Shown here: in pieces, positions 12,026-27,282 of the stretch
Position numbering within the stretch: position 1 is the stretch's first letter
Layout of the letters: the number at the start of each line of letters is the position of its first letter
Assembly (NCBI GenBank): GCA_963978545.1
Contig: OZ021732.1
Coordinates: forward strand, 25,244,688-25,308,687
DNA from: Linyphia triangularis
Taxonomy: Eukaryota > Arthropoda > Arachnida > Araneae > Linyphiidae
Direction: 5' to 3'
DNA length: 64,000 nucleotides
The notes under the pieces: model-generated
Seen by the model: only the letters and a program-made list of their open reading frames with translations
The model's database searches: none
Told to the model about the DNA's origin: nothing
Program-made: the position numbers and the translations under genes

Positions 12026-12763
12026 AGGTCCCCCACCCCCTCTCTTAGTTTAGCTTCTAATTGTAGCTCGAAAAGTAATAGTTTATAACTCACTACTTCT
12101 GACTGACCATCACTAGTCGATAGCTTGTAATCTCAATTACACTTCTAAAAAAAAAAAAAAAAAACACTAGTTTTTCTTCTGTTATCACTTTATCAATTCT
12201 TCTATAATGGGGGGAGATGGTTTTTTGAACGACTTTTGAACTCACTGTTATCAATCAGAACAACAAAAATAGAACACAGAAAAAACTTATTTTAATGCCA
12301 CTTGCAAAGAATAAACTTTTGTAATTACGACAGCAAAAATTAAAGCAAACGATAATTAAATAAGAATTAGAATCATGACGCGGCGTAAACAATAGTTCTT
12401 ATTAAAATCTGCCGCTTCAAGTTTCTTTAACAGACCTTTTTACAATCAGGAAGCTGATTTTTCAATCGCGAATTTCATGAACGGAATGATAAAAATCATA
12501 ATCAAACTTAGAAAACTACTTTAAGTGTATGTTCAACTTCAACATTTGAGCCTTAAAAACTTTAATATTATCATTATGCATCTCCAATAGTACGCTGTTT
12601 GTTTTGCTTAGACAGTAAGTGGTTGCCAACGATTGCTGAAATTCGACCTAAAATGTTTATTTACAGTATATACAGTATTGAGTACTGTACTTTAATCTAT
12701 GAGTTGACTTAAAGAGTTGTTTGATTATTCTGAAAGATTTCAGAAATGATAAAAGATTCATAC
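12026..12763. other. AT-rich intergenic DNA
   Basis: No supported gene. It contains a short A run at about 12150-12166. Confidence 0.5.
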
Positions 12764-12882
12764 CTTCATCACTTAATGTTAAAGTAATATGACAACTTGA
12801 AGAATCCAATAGAAAGAAGTGTCTAAAAATATGCAAATGATTTTCATTACTTCTTGATTCCGCATAATTTCCCACAAGAACA
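12764..12882 (-). CDS. Candidate internal exon of unrecognised gene
   Basis: On the minus strand a strong acceptor (polypyrimidine tract, then ccccacag) precedes 119 bp that are open in one frame, followed by the donor GAAG|gtatga. The exon starts and ends one base into a codon, so skipping would shift the frame by 2. The encoded stretch contains VLVGNYAESRSN and then FRHFFLLDSSS and ITLTLSDE. That composition is far more protein-like than the surrounding AT-rich translations. I do not recognise the family. Possible companion exons lie upstream on the same strand at 13297 and 13712-13758. It could be chance, but splice signals at both ends plus good composition make it the best candidate in the left half. 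Confidence 0.4.
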
Positions 12883-13264
12883 CTGTGGGGAAAAAAAAGA
12901 ATGCTATTTATTTTACGAAAGTTGTACAAAAATAATTATAAATATAAGAATTTTCATTAAAATGTATCGAAACTTCATTAACTTATTGACTGTACTATCA
13001 TGAGTTCCATCCAAAAACATGTATTATATTAGTTAAAGTGATTTCCAATGATTCCACATATTCCAAACATTTATTTTTAATTAACATTAAATTTGTGGAA
13101 CAAAGATGTGAAAAGAATTGCTGCCTAAAGGTTAAATTTTTAGCAAAATGTCTGCACTAAATCATTCATAAAATTGCTAAAAAGAATTTTTTTTTTTTTA
13201 CTATTGCTGAGAAAACAACCTAATTCTAACAAGTTAACAGTGAACTATAATTTTATTAGTGTAT

Positions 13265-13900
13265 TCGCTTAATTTAAGAGACACTTAATTTCTCACCTGT
13301 GGATTTCCATGATTTGATATTCAATCAATTGATGTTCAGTATTAAAATTAAAAGTTATTACGATAAATATAATTATGAACATCAATCAAATTGTGAGAAC
13401 CCTTAAAAGAATCTAGCATAAAAGTAACATAATGAGGTAAAAATATATTAAAACCAAACAAAATGGGAATCAATGGGTTAAAATAAAAACGGAATGTAAA
13501 AAGTTATCGTACAATATGACAAATTCATATAACATGTACGATAAATACAATGCAATGATTTACAAAACTTGCATACTGCAGTTTTTATGGAATTATAATT
13601 GAGAATCTTTATAAAAATCAAGTTTTCAAGTGAGTCTAAATATTATTAAAATACACTCAAAACATTTTTTATATGCAAGTAATGTTCGATATGCAAGTCA
13701 ATATTACGTACCAAAGCTAAAAGGCATGCCTCTCATTTCTTCAAATCGCTTTAATGTCCTGCATTAATTGTGCTGTCAAATTTTTTCAAAATGGCGTCGA
13801 AATGAGCGATATCGCAATAATGTCATATTTTACTTCATTGTTGGAAGATGGCAATGTACGGTTAAAACAATACGGAATTTTCTTACAACCAAGAGTGATC
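13265..13900. repeat. Diverged duplication, copy A (partner 17806-18450)
   Basis: About 640 bp aligns with 17806-18450 in the same orientation, 4.5 kb away. Shared landmarks: acttaatttctcacc (13284 / 17822), gatattcaat (13316 / 17857), cataatg (13428 / 17968), ccaaagc (13711 / 18260) and ttcattgttggaag or ttccattgttggaag (about 13835 / 18395). Identity looks like 65-75%. On the minus strand the part next to the ctcacc donor encodes a similar short peptide in both copies (NFNTEHQLIEYQIM versus NLNAEQQSIEYRIM), suggesting the duplicated block once held an exon. Confidence 0.55.
13297..13370 (-). CDS. Possible exon end in duplication copy A
   Basis: The minus strand reads ITFNFNTEHQLIEYQIMEIH and ends at a good donor, CACAG|gtgaga. 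Copy B at about 17834-17900 reads ITCNLNAEQQSIEYRIMKIL next to an equivalent gtgaga. Most changes between copies are conservative and without frameshift over ~25 codons, which is what coding constraint gives. No acceptor AG was found just upstream, so the exon's start is unknown. A second very short piece, 13712-13758 on the same strand, has acceptor atgcag and donor ctttg|gtacgt and reads LKRFEEMRGMPFSF. The gene is unrecognised, and this is low confidence. Confidence 0.28.
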
Positions 13901-14019
13901 TAGATAAACTGATTGAATACAAAGATTCCAACAATGCATTCGATAAGATTTTTAATTATGAACTATTCAGGTTTAACTGTCTGAATCTGAATATAAAATC
14001 TTATAATATTTCAGAATAG

Positions 14020-17000
14020 GCATGTATTATGGGATTGTATCAAACATTACTTTCGAAATCAATTTCCTGAAGTCCGAAAAATTACCTTATGTGTCATTTA
14101 AAGTACAAATAAGGTTCTGTAAACGTTTTTCAATGTACAGTCTTGCCGTTCTAGCAATGAAACAACATTTTGAATTTTAAAAAATCTACATTTGAATAGT
14201 TTTGATAGAATCACTTTTTGAAATCAGTACTGATGCAGGCATGGCAGAGCTGATTAAGGATAATATTTGTACTCAAAAGGTTTAGTGAATATTTCTTTAT
14301 GTACAATAACGCTTTTCTTGGTTTAAAAAATAAAATATAATGCAAAGGAAACTAAAGACTAATCGGTGTTTCACTTAAGTTTTCAATATCAGACTTGCAG
14401 CAATACATTGCAATTTAACTTGAATTGATAACGTGGTAAATTTGCAGGCGTGTTGGTATAAAGATTGTTTTGCTATGCAACAAGTTTTCGAAAAACAAGA
14501 AAAAATGAATTAAGATAAGGAAATTGTGTATTTACTCAAATAAAAACATCTTAAGATATGTATGCAAGTTTGGAACACTCGAGTAACTTTTAAATTGTTA
14601 TATCTAGAGTAGTGAAACAAGTGTCTATTTTTACTGATATAGCATGTCTAAAACACGAATTTACTATCATGTGAGAGTAATTTTCAGCCTCCCTAGTGGC
14701 GATTTACGGAAGTCATATATTTCTTTCTCAGGAACTATGAAAAATAAACAAAGTTCATTACAAGAGCGTGGTGAAGCGTGGGAGAGTAAAGAGTGATTTA
14801 CGATTATGTTTGAGAAAATTAGAAATGATGTCATGTAGAAAACACTTAACTAGAAAAACTGAAATGTAAATGAATATCCGACTTCTAGCTCCATTACGTC
14901 ACTAATCACATGACAAAGTATTGTATTACTAAGCGTATATTAAGCTTTCTAATGCACATTTACTAACACAAATAACAAATGTGCTCTAGGTATGCATTTT
15001 AATAAGATTAAAAAAAGACATTTGATTAAAAAAAAATGAAATTTTTATTAAAATCAAATTAAGTGTACACGTCCGCAACAAAACAAATTAGCACCCAAAC
15101 TACATCTTGTTACCATGTTTTATTTTACAATAGGTTTCTGTAAATTTAAACTAACATTTCAGGGCTTGTAGTTGAATAATTTAATAAGTAAAACTTCATT
15201 TCATAATAAATTAAATGCGCTTTATATTTTATAAATGAATTTTTCTCCATCTCTCATAATATTTAGATATAACCAATAACTTTCGTAAATCATCAGAACT
15301 TGGGGGCACTGCACTGTGACTTTCATTTATAAGTCCTTGCTCATATTATTAGAAGTAAATTCATAACATACGTTTAAAAATTATTTTAGTGTTTCGTGAT
15401 TAAAGTTGGCTCCGTGTATAAAGATTAAAGATTATCTTATTCCCAGGTAACACAGTGGTATTGGGAAATGTCGAAAACAGTTGTCCTTGGAAGTTTGTTT
15501 AGTCCATGCCGAATCTCGAGCATCGTTCCGAAATACACGATAAACACTATATTTATCTTTAAAACTTTAAAAGCATTAACAAAATTTCCAGTATATTTTA
15601 CCTAGCACTATGTTAGATTGGCCAAGATCAGTAACCCGACCAGTCTATAACAGTCCACATGGGGACTGGCCAGTGTCGAGCCGAAATTGGCCAGCGTATT
15701 TGTGCTACTGGTGATACAGGATAAAGAGAAGATGGTTGAATAACCTTCATCGGCAATATAGTGAGTATAGTTGCCACACTAATAAACTTAAACCAATATG
15801 AGTGCCTTCATACTTGTTGCATCTTGAACCACGTAACTGCTATTATTCTGCTGTAAAACCGAAATGTAATTTTGCTATAAAACCTGCCAAGAATTTGCAT
15901 ACCCCATTCCTTAATTCTAAAATGCAGTATTTATAACAAATACTGGGTAATTATTAAGCATTCGAATTTGTGAATCTTATTATATAGAATTATATAAAAG
16001 AATAGAATAGAAGAAAAGGAAATCAATACTCCTAAGAGAGAGAGAGATGCATGTTTCGAATAATCTAAGAAGTTTTTCTTTTTTTCAAGATACATCGTAA
16101 ATTTTGATAGCCCAATAAGAAATCAATAACAAATCCAAGATGAAAAAACAGCATAAAAATGAACAAATGGAGTTATTCCACTATAACACAAGAAATCATT
16201 CATATAGGAAAAAGACATGACATTTATGAGTGAGAGTGGATTTTTGAGGTACGTTAGTATATATCATGGTATGTAAATTTCTTAAGGCAAAAGGAAAATT
16301 TTAATCGTTTGTTAAAATATATAAATACAATTGTCTATTGTATACAGTTTAAGGTAATAGAAAATATAGTGTTCCAAATTTTCATTTAAAATATATGGCA
16401 CAAAAAATTCACCAATAAAAGCGAAATGTTACTCTAAATCCTTTACATGTATTGCCAACTTCTAAATGCATTTGCAACTTCTTTAAGCGATTTTGAGTTC
16501 AGATTCACTTTTCAGAGTGTTTGTCCACAACGAAGAAAAAATTCCGTGCAAATGACTAACTTTTTTCACTCCCAAAACTTAATAGAATGCCGTGTCAATG
16601 TCAGCGACAACGATAATATTTTTCAAGTTTCAGCTCAATTGGATGACTGAATTTTTTGGTGAGTTAATATTCTCACTGAAGATTTCGTCAGCCGAAAATA
16701 ATATCAGAGTTAATATCAAGGTTTTAAAAACATCAAAATGGAAAATTTCTTTTATCATACGTCGTCAAACTTAACAAGGGAAGATTTTAGTTATTAAATA
16801 TACTTAAATTGTGCATGCTTGACTATGACTTATTGTTCGGATCTGGCGAACAGCAATAGAAACGTGTGTAATAAAAGCGGCCTTTTCGTGACAGACTACA
16901 AAACTTGATAGAAAACATTGTCATCGACAACGAATCTAATCAGCCTTCCGAAGATTTGCTCGCCACACACACAAATAAACACACACAAAAATCAAAGTTA

Positions 17001-17805
17001 TTATATATGATTTTAAAAGATCGTAAGGATTTAAATAGAGTTTCAAATTTTGCTTCCTAAAGCAACGTCTCAGAAAATTGGTACAAATATTCCTAAGGTA
17101 CATAGTCATACACTACATAGCCATTCATAAGCCTACATAGCCATATTGCACTCTCCTGATTTTATTTAACAAATTATAAGTGGGAAGAATTATGAGAACA
17201 CTTTCTAACTATGAACTCCATATACCATATTCCCATGTTGTCAGGATCTTGAAAATCGGTACAATTGTGCACAGAAATGATCCATTGCAATTAAGTTATC
17301 GATATTTTATTGACCAACCCTAAAGGAGGAATCGAAGGCAAAGCATTCTATATGTAGAATTTTCCAGTGGCCTACTTCTTAATTAACCTTAATTTATATT
17401 CAGTTTGTGAGACAAAGCCGTAAATTAAATTGAAGTATGAAAATTTATAGTAAAATGTCTGAATGGTATAAGAAATTATTGAAAAGGTTTAGTAAGTGCA
17501 AAACTAAACTCAAACAACTTGATTTTCCTTTAAATAGTGAGGGGTATATATTGACTGTATATCACATTTCAAGAATTCTAAGAAATTGCAACAATACTTA
17601 ACAGGATTCATAACCTAAAAACCTTTATTCGCAATTTACAAAATTATGTAAACTGTAAGCGAAGTTTCATGCTCGGAAAATAATTTCAATTACTTGTAAT
17701 ATTTCAAATATATTATTTTTGGATGTAGAGATTATAGTGATAGTGTATTGAAATAAGTGCGATTAATTACGTCAGAGACATACTATATTGACTTCTTGTA
17801 AACGT
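14020..17805. other. AT-rich DNA with repeat fragments
   Basis: No supported gene. The segment 15614-15710 is a diverged repeat whose second copy is at 54078-54173; both contain cagtctA, gtccacat and the shared agcgtatttgtgctactgg. Fragments of the 6375/43370 family occur at about 16590-16650 and 16880-16980. A short (GA)n lies at 16037-16048. ORFs at 13768-14019, 16447-16650 and 16592-16774 have no supporting features. Confidence 0.5.
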
Positions 17806-18450
17806 TTAAGAGAAACCAAGACACTTAATTTCTCACCCCAAGATTTTCATAATGCGATATTCAATTGATTGCTGTTCAGCATTAAGATTACAAGTTATAA
17901 CGTTTAATTAATTATAAACGTCTTTAAAATTGTTCAAACCCTAAAAGAAATATAGTATAAAAATAACATAATGCAGAGAAATTTTAAAACTAAGCTTAAT
18001 GAGAATTAATTAGTTTTGTAAAAACTGAATGTGACTAAAAGTGCATAATAAAAAGTGCTCCCATAATAAGACAAAATGAAGATAAGATATACAACAAATG
18101 CAATTTGTAATATTTACAGCTGGCATACTGAACTTTTCATGATTGTATAATCAAGAGTCGTATTTAAAATTTTGGTTTTAATTAAGTATGAAATATATTA
18201 TCTAAAACACTGAAAACCTTAAACATAATTTTAATATTCAATACAAATAAACATAACTTGCCAAAGCGAAAATACATACCTCCTTTTTCTTTAAATAACT
18301 TTTGAAAATATAAAAAAATCATCCCTTATTATGTGTAGTCAGTTTTTTCTTCAAAATAAGTAAAATCGCAATAATGGTCTTCACACGCATTTCACTCCAT
18401 TGTTGGAAGAGAGCAATGTGAAAGAATGTTACAATACCGAATTTTCTGAA
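17806..18450. repeat. Diverged duplication, copy B (partner 13265-13900)
   Basis: Same-orientation partner of the block at 13265-13900. Here the reading frame corresponding to the short 13712-13758 piece is altered and that piece's donor changed, so if the block was coding, copy B looks like the degraded one. Confidence 0.5.
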
Positions 18451-20890
<2,440 letters not shown>

Positions 20891-22323
20891 CTGTAGGTTT
20901 TAGGTAGTATATGACGAAATTTAAAAACATTTATGTTTGATTCCACAAATGAAATTAAAAGTTCTGTAAGTACTTAATGGCCTTTACCTTTTCAAAATTT
21001 CAATTTGATATGGGATTTATATGTTTTATTAAAATATGGAAATTATTTGTTTTATTGATGGTTTTAGGGGAAGTATGTTTTCTACTAATTAAAAAAATTA
21101 GCACGTGCAACCGTATTGATAATTTTTACAAAATTCAAAGATACTCAAATAAATATATAAGTTCTTACATAACTTAAAAACACTTACACAACTTACGAAT
21201 ATTTTAATAGTAGATTATTTTATAAACAAAACGTGCAAATAGTCGCTTATTTAATGAATATGAAATATGAAATGAAAAATATGAATATGAAATTATAAAT
21301 TTACAGAATATAGATAAGTAATTTTATAACTAGGCTATTACTATAAAGTAGGATTGCCATTTTAATGTATTTGCTTAAAGAAAAATATTTTACAATATAA
21401 TGTAATATTTACAGAAAGGAGGAGATGATGCAGTTTCACCATTCCCTTCGCCACTTTTAGCAATATTTAACACTCAATTAGCGCTGAATTGACCGTACTA
21501 ACGCACCCGTCAAATAAGCATTTTGCCTCGTTTGAAAACGTATTACTTTCACAATTGATTGCATAAATATCTGTCCCAACAAAAACATCTCTGTAAAAAG
21601 GCGTCCAGTTATTCTTGCAATGGCTATAGCTGTGAAAAATATAGAGGTCTAAACTAGAGCCAAGTTTAACATTCTTGTAAATTATGGGCAATGAAAGTTA
21701 ATAAGATGTTCTTCTCAAAGCCAAATTTCCCCTTCATGAACCGAAATATCCAGCTACAAAAATATTTCTGACACATGGACATTACCTATTCTAGATTACT
21801 TGCTTGTTGTGTTGGTGGTGTAACACGTAATGACCAAGTTGCACAAACATTTTTTGTAGCTCGATATTTAGGTTTATAAAGGGGAATTTTGAATATGGAA
21901 GGGAAAATCTACAAAAGTGAGTTTTTTTTTTTTTTTTTTTTTAATATGTCTATCCGCATATGGTCAATATATATTTATATCGAAACATTTTACGCCTAGG
22001 CCTTCTAGATTTTATGTATAAGAGTGTAGGTTTTTAAGTCAGTGACAAAAAAAAAAAAATCCTTTAAGCAGCGATTTTGTTAAAAATCTTTATGCTAATA
22101 TTTTTTTTTTCCCCGCTGCTTTTAATATCTACATCACTGAAATCTACTAGAGAGGTCTAGGATAAGAAAGAAAGAAAGGAAAAAAAAAAAGCCTTGTTTA
22201 TGACAGCATTCTTTCACTGAAGCCACAGCCGAATTATCTTAAAACATTTGTATTGCACTAAAAACATTATTATTTTTTCGTCATACTTCTGCATAGGAAT
22301 TTTAACTCAATTCCTAGTTTAAT
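20891..22323. other. AT-rich DNA with dispersed repeat at 21465-21715
   Basis: No supported gene. The part 21465-21715 matches 53790-54030 in the same orientation, sharing the agagccaagtttaacat box at 21657 / 53977 and an ending atgaaaNttaataaNatgttct. A poly-T run lies at 21923-21942. Confidence 0.5.
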
Positions 22324-23112
22324 CAGTGGCGGCCCATGGTCAAAAATATTAGTGTAGCCAGAACAGCTACTCCCCCTACTTCCCACACTCATTTAAGAAT
22401 GAAAATTCCTTAATTTTAATTTCTCAAACCAAAAGTTTCCTTTCAAAATTCGCAAAATGACACGAAAAAGAAAAAAAACTTGGGGACAAAATAAAGCCCT
22501 ACTTTAACTTACTTATAACGAAGTACCATGTTTCAAAATGGTTCAATTATAAGTTTTAGTATTTAATTTAAGAAGTTATAAGAAAAACACATGCTTAAAT
22601 TTATCACGGAAACTATTTTCGTTTGATGGAGAATTTCTTAAGAAATGCTCGTTTCTCTCCAACCCACTCATCCTGTTTCACTTAAATGCGAGCCCATCAG
22701 TACATCGAATTTACAAGTGCAGCCGAAGTTGCAAAATTAGTAAAAGGCTGCATGTCGCCACAATGCCGTATACATTTGGCATGGAGGAAGATTTCATACT
22801 AGCAGATGTTTCCATGGCAGCGGTGCAGCTTATTTTGAACTTTCAATCTGCGGTTGTACATTGCTCGACGATCGTCAGATTTAGTTGAATTGACCGTCCC
22901 CCCCCCCCCTCTTCAATTGTGCATTGCGCAACAGGTTTGCTATTTATCGGATTTTTTTTTTTTACTTATCGTAGAAATTCCATCTTTATTTGCGATTCTA
23001 CATTTAAGGAAATTAGTAAAATAAATAATCAAATTTGACTAGCAATTAGTAAATTTTAATTTTAAACTAATAATTTAGACGCAGTTCGGCTGTACTCCAC
23101 GAGACGCCACTG
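22324..23112. mobile_element. hAT-like short-TIR non-autonomous element
   Basis: The left end CAGTGGCGGCCCATGG and the reverse complement of the right end, CAGTGGCGTCTCGTGG, agree at 12 of 16 positions and begin with the CAGTGGCG typical of many hAT elements. The 789-bp interior has no coding potential. The flanks (agtttaat / acttgaac) match at only 5 of 8 positions, so the target-site duplication is not convincing. It contains a 12-C run at 22898-22909. Confidence 0.5.
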
Positions 23113-25369
23113 ACTTGAACCTATTCATAGTTTGTTAATACTGTTTTAGCATAGTATAAATGCCGAATTTCTGTATATGAAATATTTAAACTTTCAGTTC
23201 AATGAAATTTATACATGGCACGTCGCAGATGCTATGTTCTCGGTAAAATTAAATGGTCGTTGTGATTGGCTAATGTAATGAAGAAATACAAATTCAATTG
23301 CAAAGGTGCAATGTGATTGGTCATTTGCATATCCCATGTATTTGGTATAGGGTGGAACGTCACTCAAAATAAAGTCTTGCATAATGTTCATTACCTATGA
23401 ATATACGAATTAGCTAAAACTTTTAAGTAAACCCTGTTAAACTTTACAAATAAAATAAAAATTCATGTACGAGCTCTTTTTTTTTTTTTTTTTTCTTTAT
23501 TTTTTTCTTTTAAATAGCTGGGATACTTGACTAACATAGCTTGTGAAGCATTTCTTACCTTTCAAAGTAAAGCAGTGAAAGTTTTAAAAAAAAAACACTA
23601 ATAACACTTCTTACCTTTCATCCACTTTTTTTTTGTTTAAAAAGAGCCAAAACATAGAAATATTTATAAAATTTAAACATTTTTAACATGTTTACTTTGT
23701 GTCGCATATGTTTTCTTTGTCAAGTAAGAAAAAAATGCCAGTTTATGTTGGAAAGTTGTGATTGGAAAAAGGCTGAATTTGTGTCCGTTGTTCCCGTCAC
23801 TGAAATGTAAACAAATGTCACGCGATTCCTCAACAGAAGCAATTTGCACGATACTCGTGAAACTGACCTCCATTACAAATTAATGAGAATAAAATAATTA
23901 AACCAGATTAAATGGATTACAGAAAAAAACTAGGGGTGTGGAATATCGCGCAATTTTCAATGGACGATTCTCGCATTTTTTAAAAACGATTGAAATCAGT
24001 TTATATTTATGAAGAATTTCTTCCTGATTCCAAATAGAACAGTAGAACCATAGAACATTCCAGGTAAAAGTTCTTTAAAAAAATTAGTTATTAAGAAAAG
24101 AAACAGCGCCGAAACCTCGTCCGATTGCTGTCCAATCACAACGATCAGCTATAGCTGTGACGTCAAAAGATCTTTCCGTTTCTATGGTTATCGTGAGGTT
24201 TCTGCCAAATAGTTGGCGTTGGTTTGGTAGACAGTTGCCATATCCCCTACAGGCTGACGTGATTTGCGAGAAACTTGCAAAACTCAAGCAAATCAAGTGA
24301 CGTCACATTCAATTCGAGCCGAATGAATCGTTTTGTCATCCAAAACTAACAAGCAAACTTAGGTAGCAAATTAAAAAAAAAAAAGCGTAGTGAACAGAAA
24401 TTTTTGTATCTATGGTCTTTTCAAAACATTTAGAATTGAATTAAAAAAAAAATTTAAAAGAAATGCGGGAATTGAAAACTGGAAATAAAAAAATAAAAAA
24501 AATCGAAAATCTTTTTTTTTAAGGAAAAATGTCCTAAAAACCAAGCTAAACAAAGTGGATAACACCCAAAGTGCGAACTCCAGTTACAATAGTTCAAATT
24601 CAATCTGGTACTTAATAGTCACAGCTTTAAGTACCAGATGCGAGTGTTTTTCATTTTTCAGCTCTCCTGAAAAAAATTCTTTTTTTGGATTTGGATCATT
24701 TTCCATTTCTAGTTCTTAGTTGATGGGCGATGGTCAAGGAAAGAGAACTCAGTGTTGTATTAAAGACATTCGGTTTTCTCCTGATTACTCCTTCAACACT
24801 TTAAATCCCAAGTCGCCTTAACTCGCCTTGCAGAAAAATTCCCAGCCAGTCGCCTTTTGGCCGGGTCCATGGGGGATACGGATATTTCAGACTTAGGTGA
24901 ATCTTCCCAGCAGTAGTTGTTTGAAGCGTGATGGTCCTCAACAATAGGCTATTGTGGTGCATGTAAAGGGGAGACATGGGTTTAGAGTACTCATTGTCAA
25001 ACTGCCCCACCTTTTGGACACTGAGCAAGATAGTCGGGGATTTTTCTTTTATGCGAATCTTGTCAAGTACTTAGCGATGGCGTTTCTTTCATTGATAAGA
25101 TGCCGACTAAATGCTCTGACATATCAAGTAGATGACCCAACGCACAACCCTATTGCAGGTTGGTCTTTTAATGGTCAGCAGATACCCTCGGCCCACAGAA
25201 AACCCAGTTGTGGCCCACAGGCGAACGATTCGGGCGAGTCCATTTCCAGTTTTTTCGAATGGAAAGTCATTGGGTTTTTGTGAAACCCACAATGCTGATT
25301 TCCTGGGGTTTAAAGGGTTAACGCTTTTTTACGGAAATTTCGGAGTTGGAAATGCTTAGAACACATTAA
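23113..25369. other. Intergenic DNA with promoter-like motifs
   Basis: No supported gene. The segment 23263-23340 has two inverted CCAAT boxes (gattggc at 23263, gattggtc at 23315), with an octamer ATTTGCAT at 23323-23330 immediately after the second. The segment 24120-24165 has CCAAT and a perfect CRE, TGACGTCA, at 24158-24165. Both are richer in CG than their surroundings. The block 24800-25290 is also GC-richer, with overlapping ORFs on both strands that match nothing I recognise; it is probably an old repeat. Confidence 0.35.
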
Positions 25370-25645
25370 AAGCTATTAACACAGCGATTTTCTTGAAAAT
25401 CGTTAGAGCCATTTTTTGGCAATTGTTGAAAAACATAAATTTTTCAATGGCAACAACCTTATGCGTATGCTCAATTTTGATTAAAATTGTTCGAGAGTTA
25501 TGCTGACCACGGACACATACACCACACATACATTTTTTCTAGAGCACTTTTTGGACTCAGCACGTTTGAAAACGTGTAGAAATGGGTAAGGGGAGGGGGG
25601 AGGGAAATATTTTTTTTTCTTTACCTAATCCAATACTTTCATTTA
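25370..25645 (-). repeat. Fragment of hairpin-headed repeat family, inverted
   Basis: Reverse-oriented fragment of the family described at 25765. It contains the complement of the cataactcccgaac box (25495) and of the gcatacgcataaggtagttgcc box (25450). Confidence 0.5.
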
Positions 25646-25764
25646 CCTAACTGTAACCAACTAGTTCGTTGCATGCTCTTTTATTGTGCGTTCTTTTTTT
25701 TTTTTTTGCTTTCAACTACTCATATGTTAACATACGTAATGAAAGTATTGTATTCGGTCATGTT

Positions 25765-26477
25765 TACTTTCAATTACCCATATGTATACATAGGGTAATA
25801 AAAATATAGCATTCAGAAAAAAAATCTTTTTTTTTCTTTTCTTCATTTCTCTACGTTTTAGAGCATCCTGTTTTCAAAAAAGTGATCTAGAAAAATTGTC
25901 AGTCTGTGTATGTGTGTGTACGTCGTCAGCATAACTCCCAAAAAAATTGATCTACGATGTTCAATTTTGGTGTGCGGGTTGATGATGGTAAGGGACCTAC
26001 CATTAAAGTTTTCGCCAAAATCGCGCATGTGCATAAGGTAGCTGCCATTGAAAAAATCATGTTTTTCAGTAATTGCTGAAAAACGGCTCAAATGATTTTG
26101 CTCAAGATCGCTGTTGTAATGCCTCTAAACGTGTTCTAAACATTCCCAGCTCCGAAATTCTCCAAAAAATGCTATGAAAGAGTAAAAAGTTGAAAAACGA
26201 GTGCCTTTAACACAGAGCTCTCTGCCCTTGAGCATCGTCCATCAACGATTGATTTTTTGCGTTTCATGCACAAGCAAGGAGAATGTAATATCGATCGAAT
26301 AAAACCACCAATTTTGATATTTTTTTTGTTCAGGCAAAAAATTATTGTTAAAAATATCGCCAAACTGGCCATATTTATTTAAATAAAGAAAATGGTAAGT
26401 AACACCATGTTAAATTTTACTGCAACGACCATTATCGTATAGTGTAATTGAAAGTTGTACGATGTTCCACACTTCTA
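25765..26477 (+). repeat. Hairpin-headed dispersed repeat, copy 1
   Basis: Begins with a near-palindromic head (ACTTTCAATTACCC, centre atgtataca, tagggtaat). The body has tttctccacgtttt, an agtgatctagaaaaa box, a run of tgtgtgtc, cagcataactccc and gcataaggtagctgccat. It ends with gtgtaattgaaagttgta. The end can pair with the start (ctttcaattac versus gtaattgaaag). Other copies are at 27283, 33586, 35104 and 50451. A second, more diverged head sits just upstream at 25709-25746. No coding signal. Confidence 0.65.
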
Positions 26478-27282
26478 GGTTTTTTTTAAGAATTTTTTGC
26501 ATTTCTCCATGTTTTGGAAATTTCTGAGTTAAAAAAAATAGGTCTAGAAAAAATTTCTGTCAATGTGCTGTTTGTCTGTGATCAGCATAACTCTCGAACG
26601 GATTAGCCTGGTAGCTGCCATTCTTAAAAATCATGTAGATTCAATTGACAAATCCAAGTGCACGGCAGTGCACCCGTCAAGTTCACTGCCAGGGGTATTT
26701 TACCGGAAGCGGGTATTCTACCGGAAGTATTTTGACCACTCATATCTGCGTATTACAGTATGCCTGAAAGCTGAAATAAATTTTTTTTACGTGTAGCTGT
26801 TGTTCTAGTAAGACCCCTAAGTTTCAAGCCTCCAATTATATTGGATAATCAAATTCAAAAACGGCAGAAAACGACATATTTTGAAATCCATTCAAAACTC
26901 ACTCACTGATCATCAAATTACTAAGGTACTTCTAGCAGAGCTAGAAGTATGAAAGTTGGTATGCTTGTAAGATTTAACATGTATACAAAGAAACAAAATC
27001 TAAAAATCGAGATTTTCCCCTCCGAATCCCCTAAAGTGGGCAATATTCGAAAAATTTGAATATCAATTTTAATACACTTCTATAGGGGCTAGAATTATAA
27101 AACATAGAATACTAGTAACTCTTAGCTTATATAAATAGAGAAAACTCTCATCATACGCCGCAAAGCCTCTAAAATCAAGAAATCATAATAATAAAAAAAT
27201 AAAAAAAAGTGTACTTGAAATTATAAAATTGACCGTTGGCGATATTTTATCGCCTACGAAATGATCGCCAATTGGTAGTTTT
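26478..27282. other. Repeat fragments, no gene
   Basis: The part 26500-26640 is another fragment of the hairpin-headed family (ggtctagaaaaaa, cagcataactctcgaac). The remainder is AT-rich. The 26563-26796 ORF spans a repeat fragment and is not credible. Confidence 0.5.

Noticed and set aside
24801..25359. Five overlapping ORFs on both strands
   Set aside because: No recognisable motif, mutually exclusive frames; more likely an old non-coding repeat.
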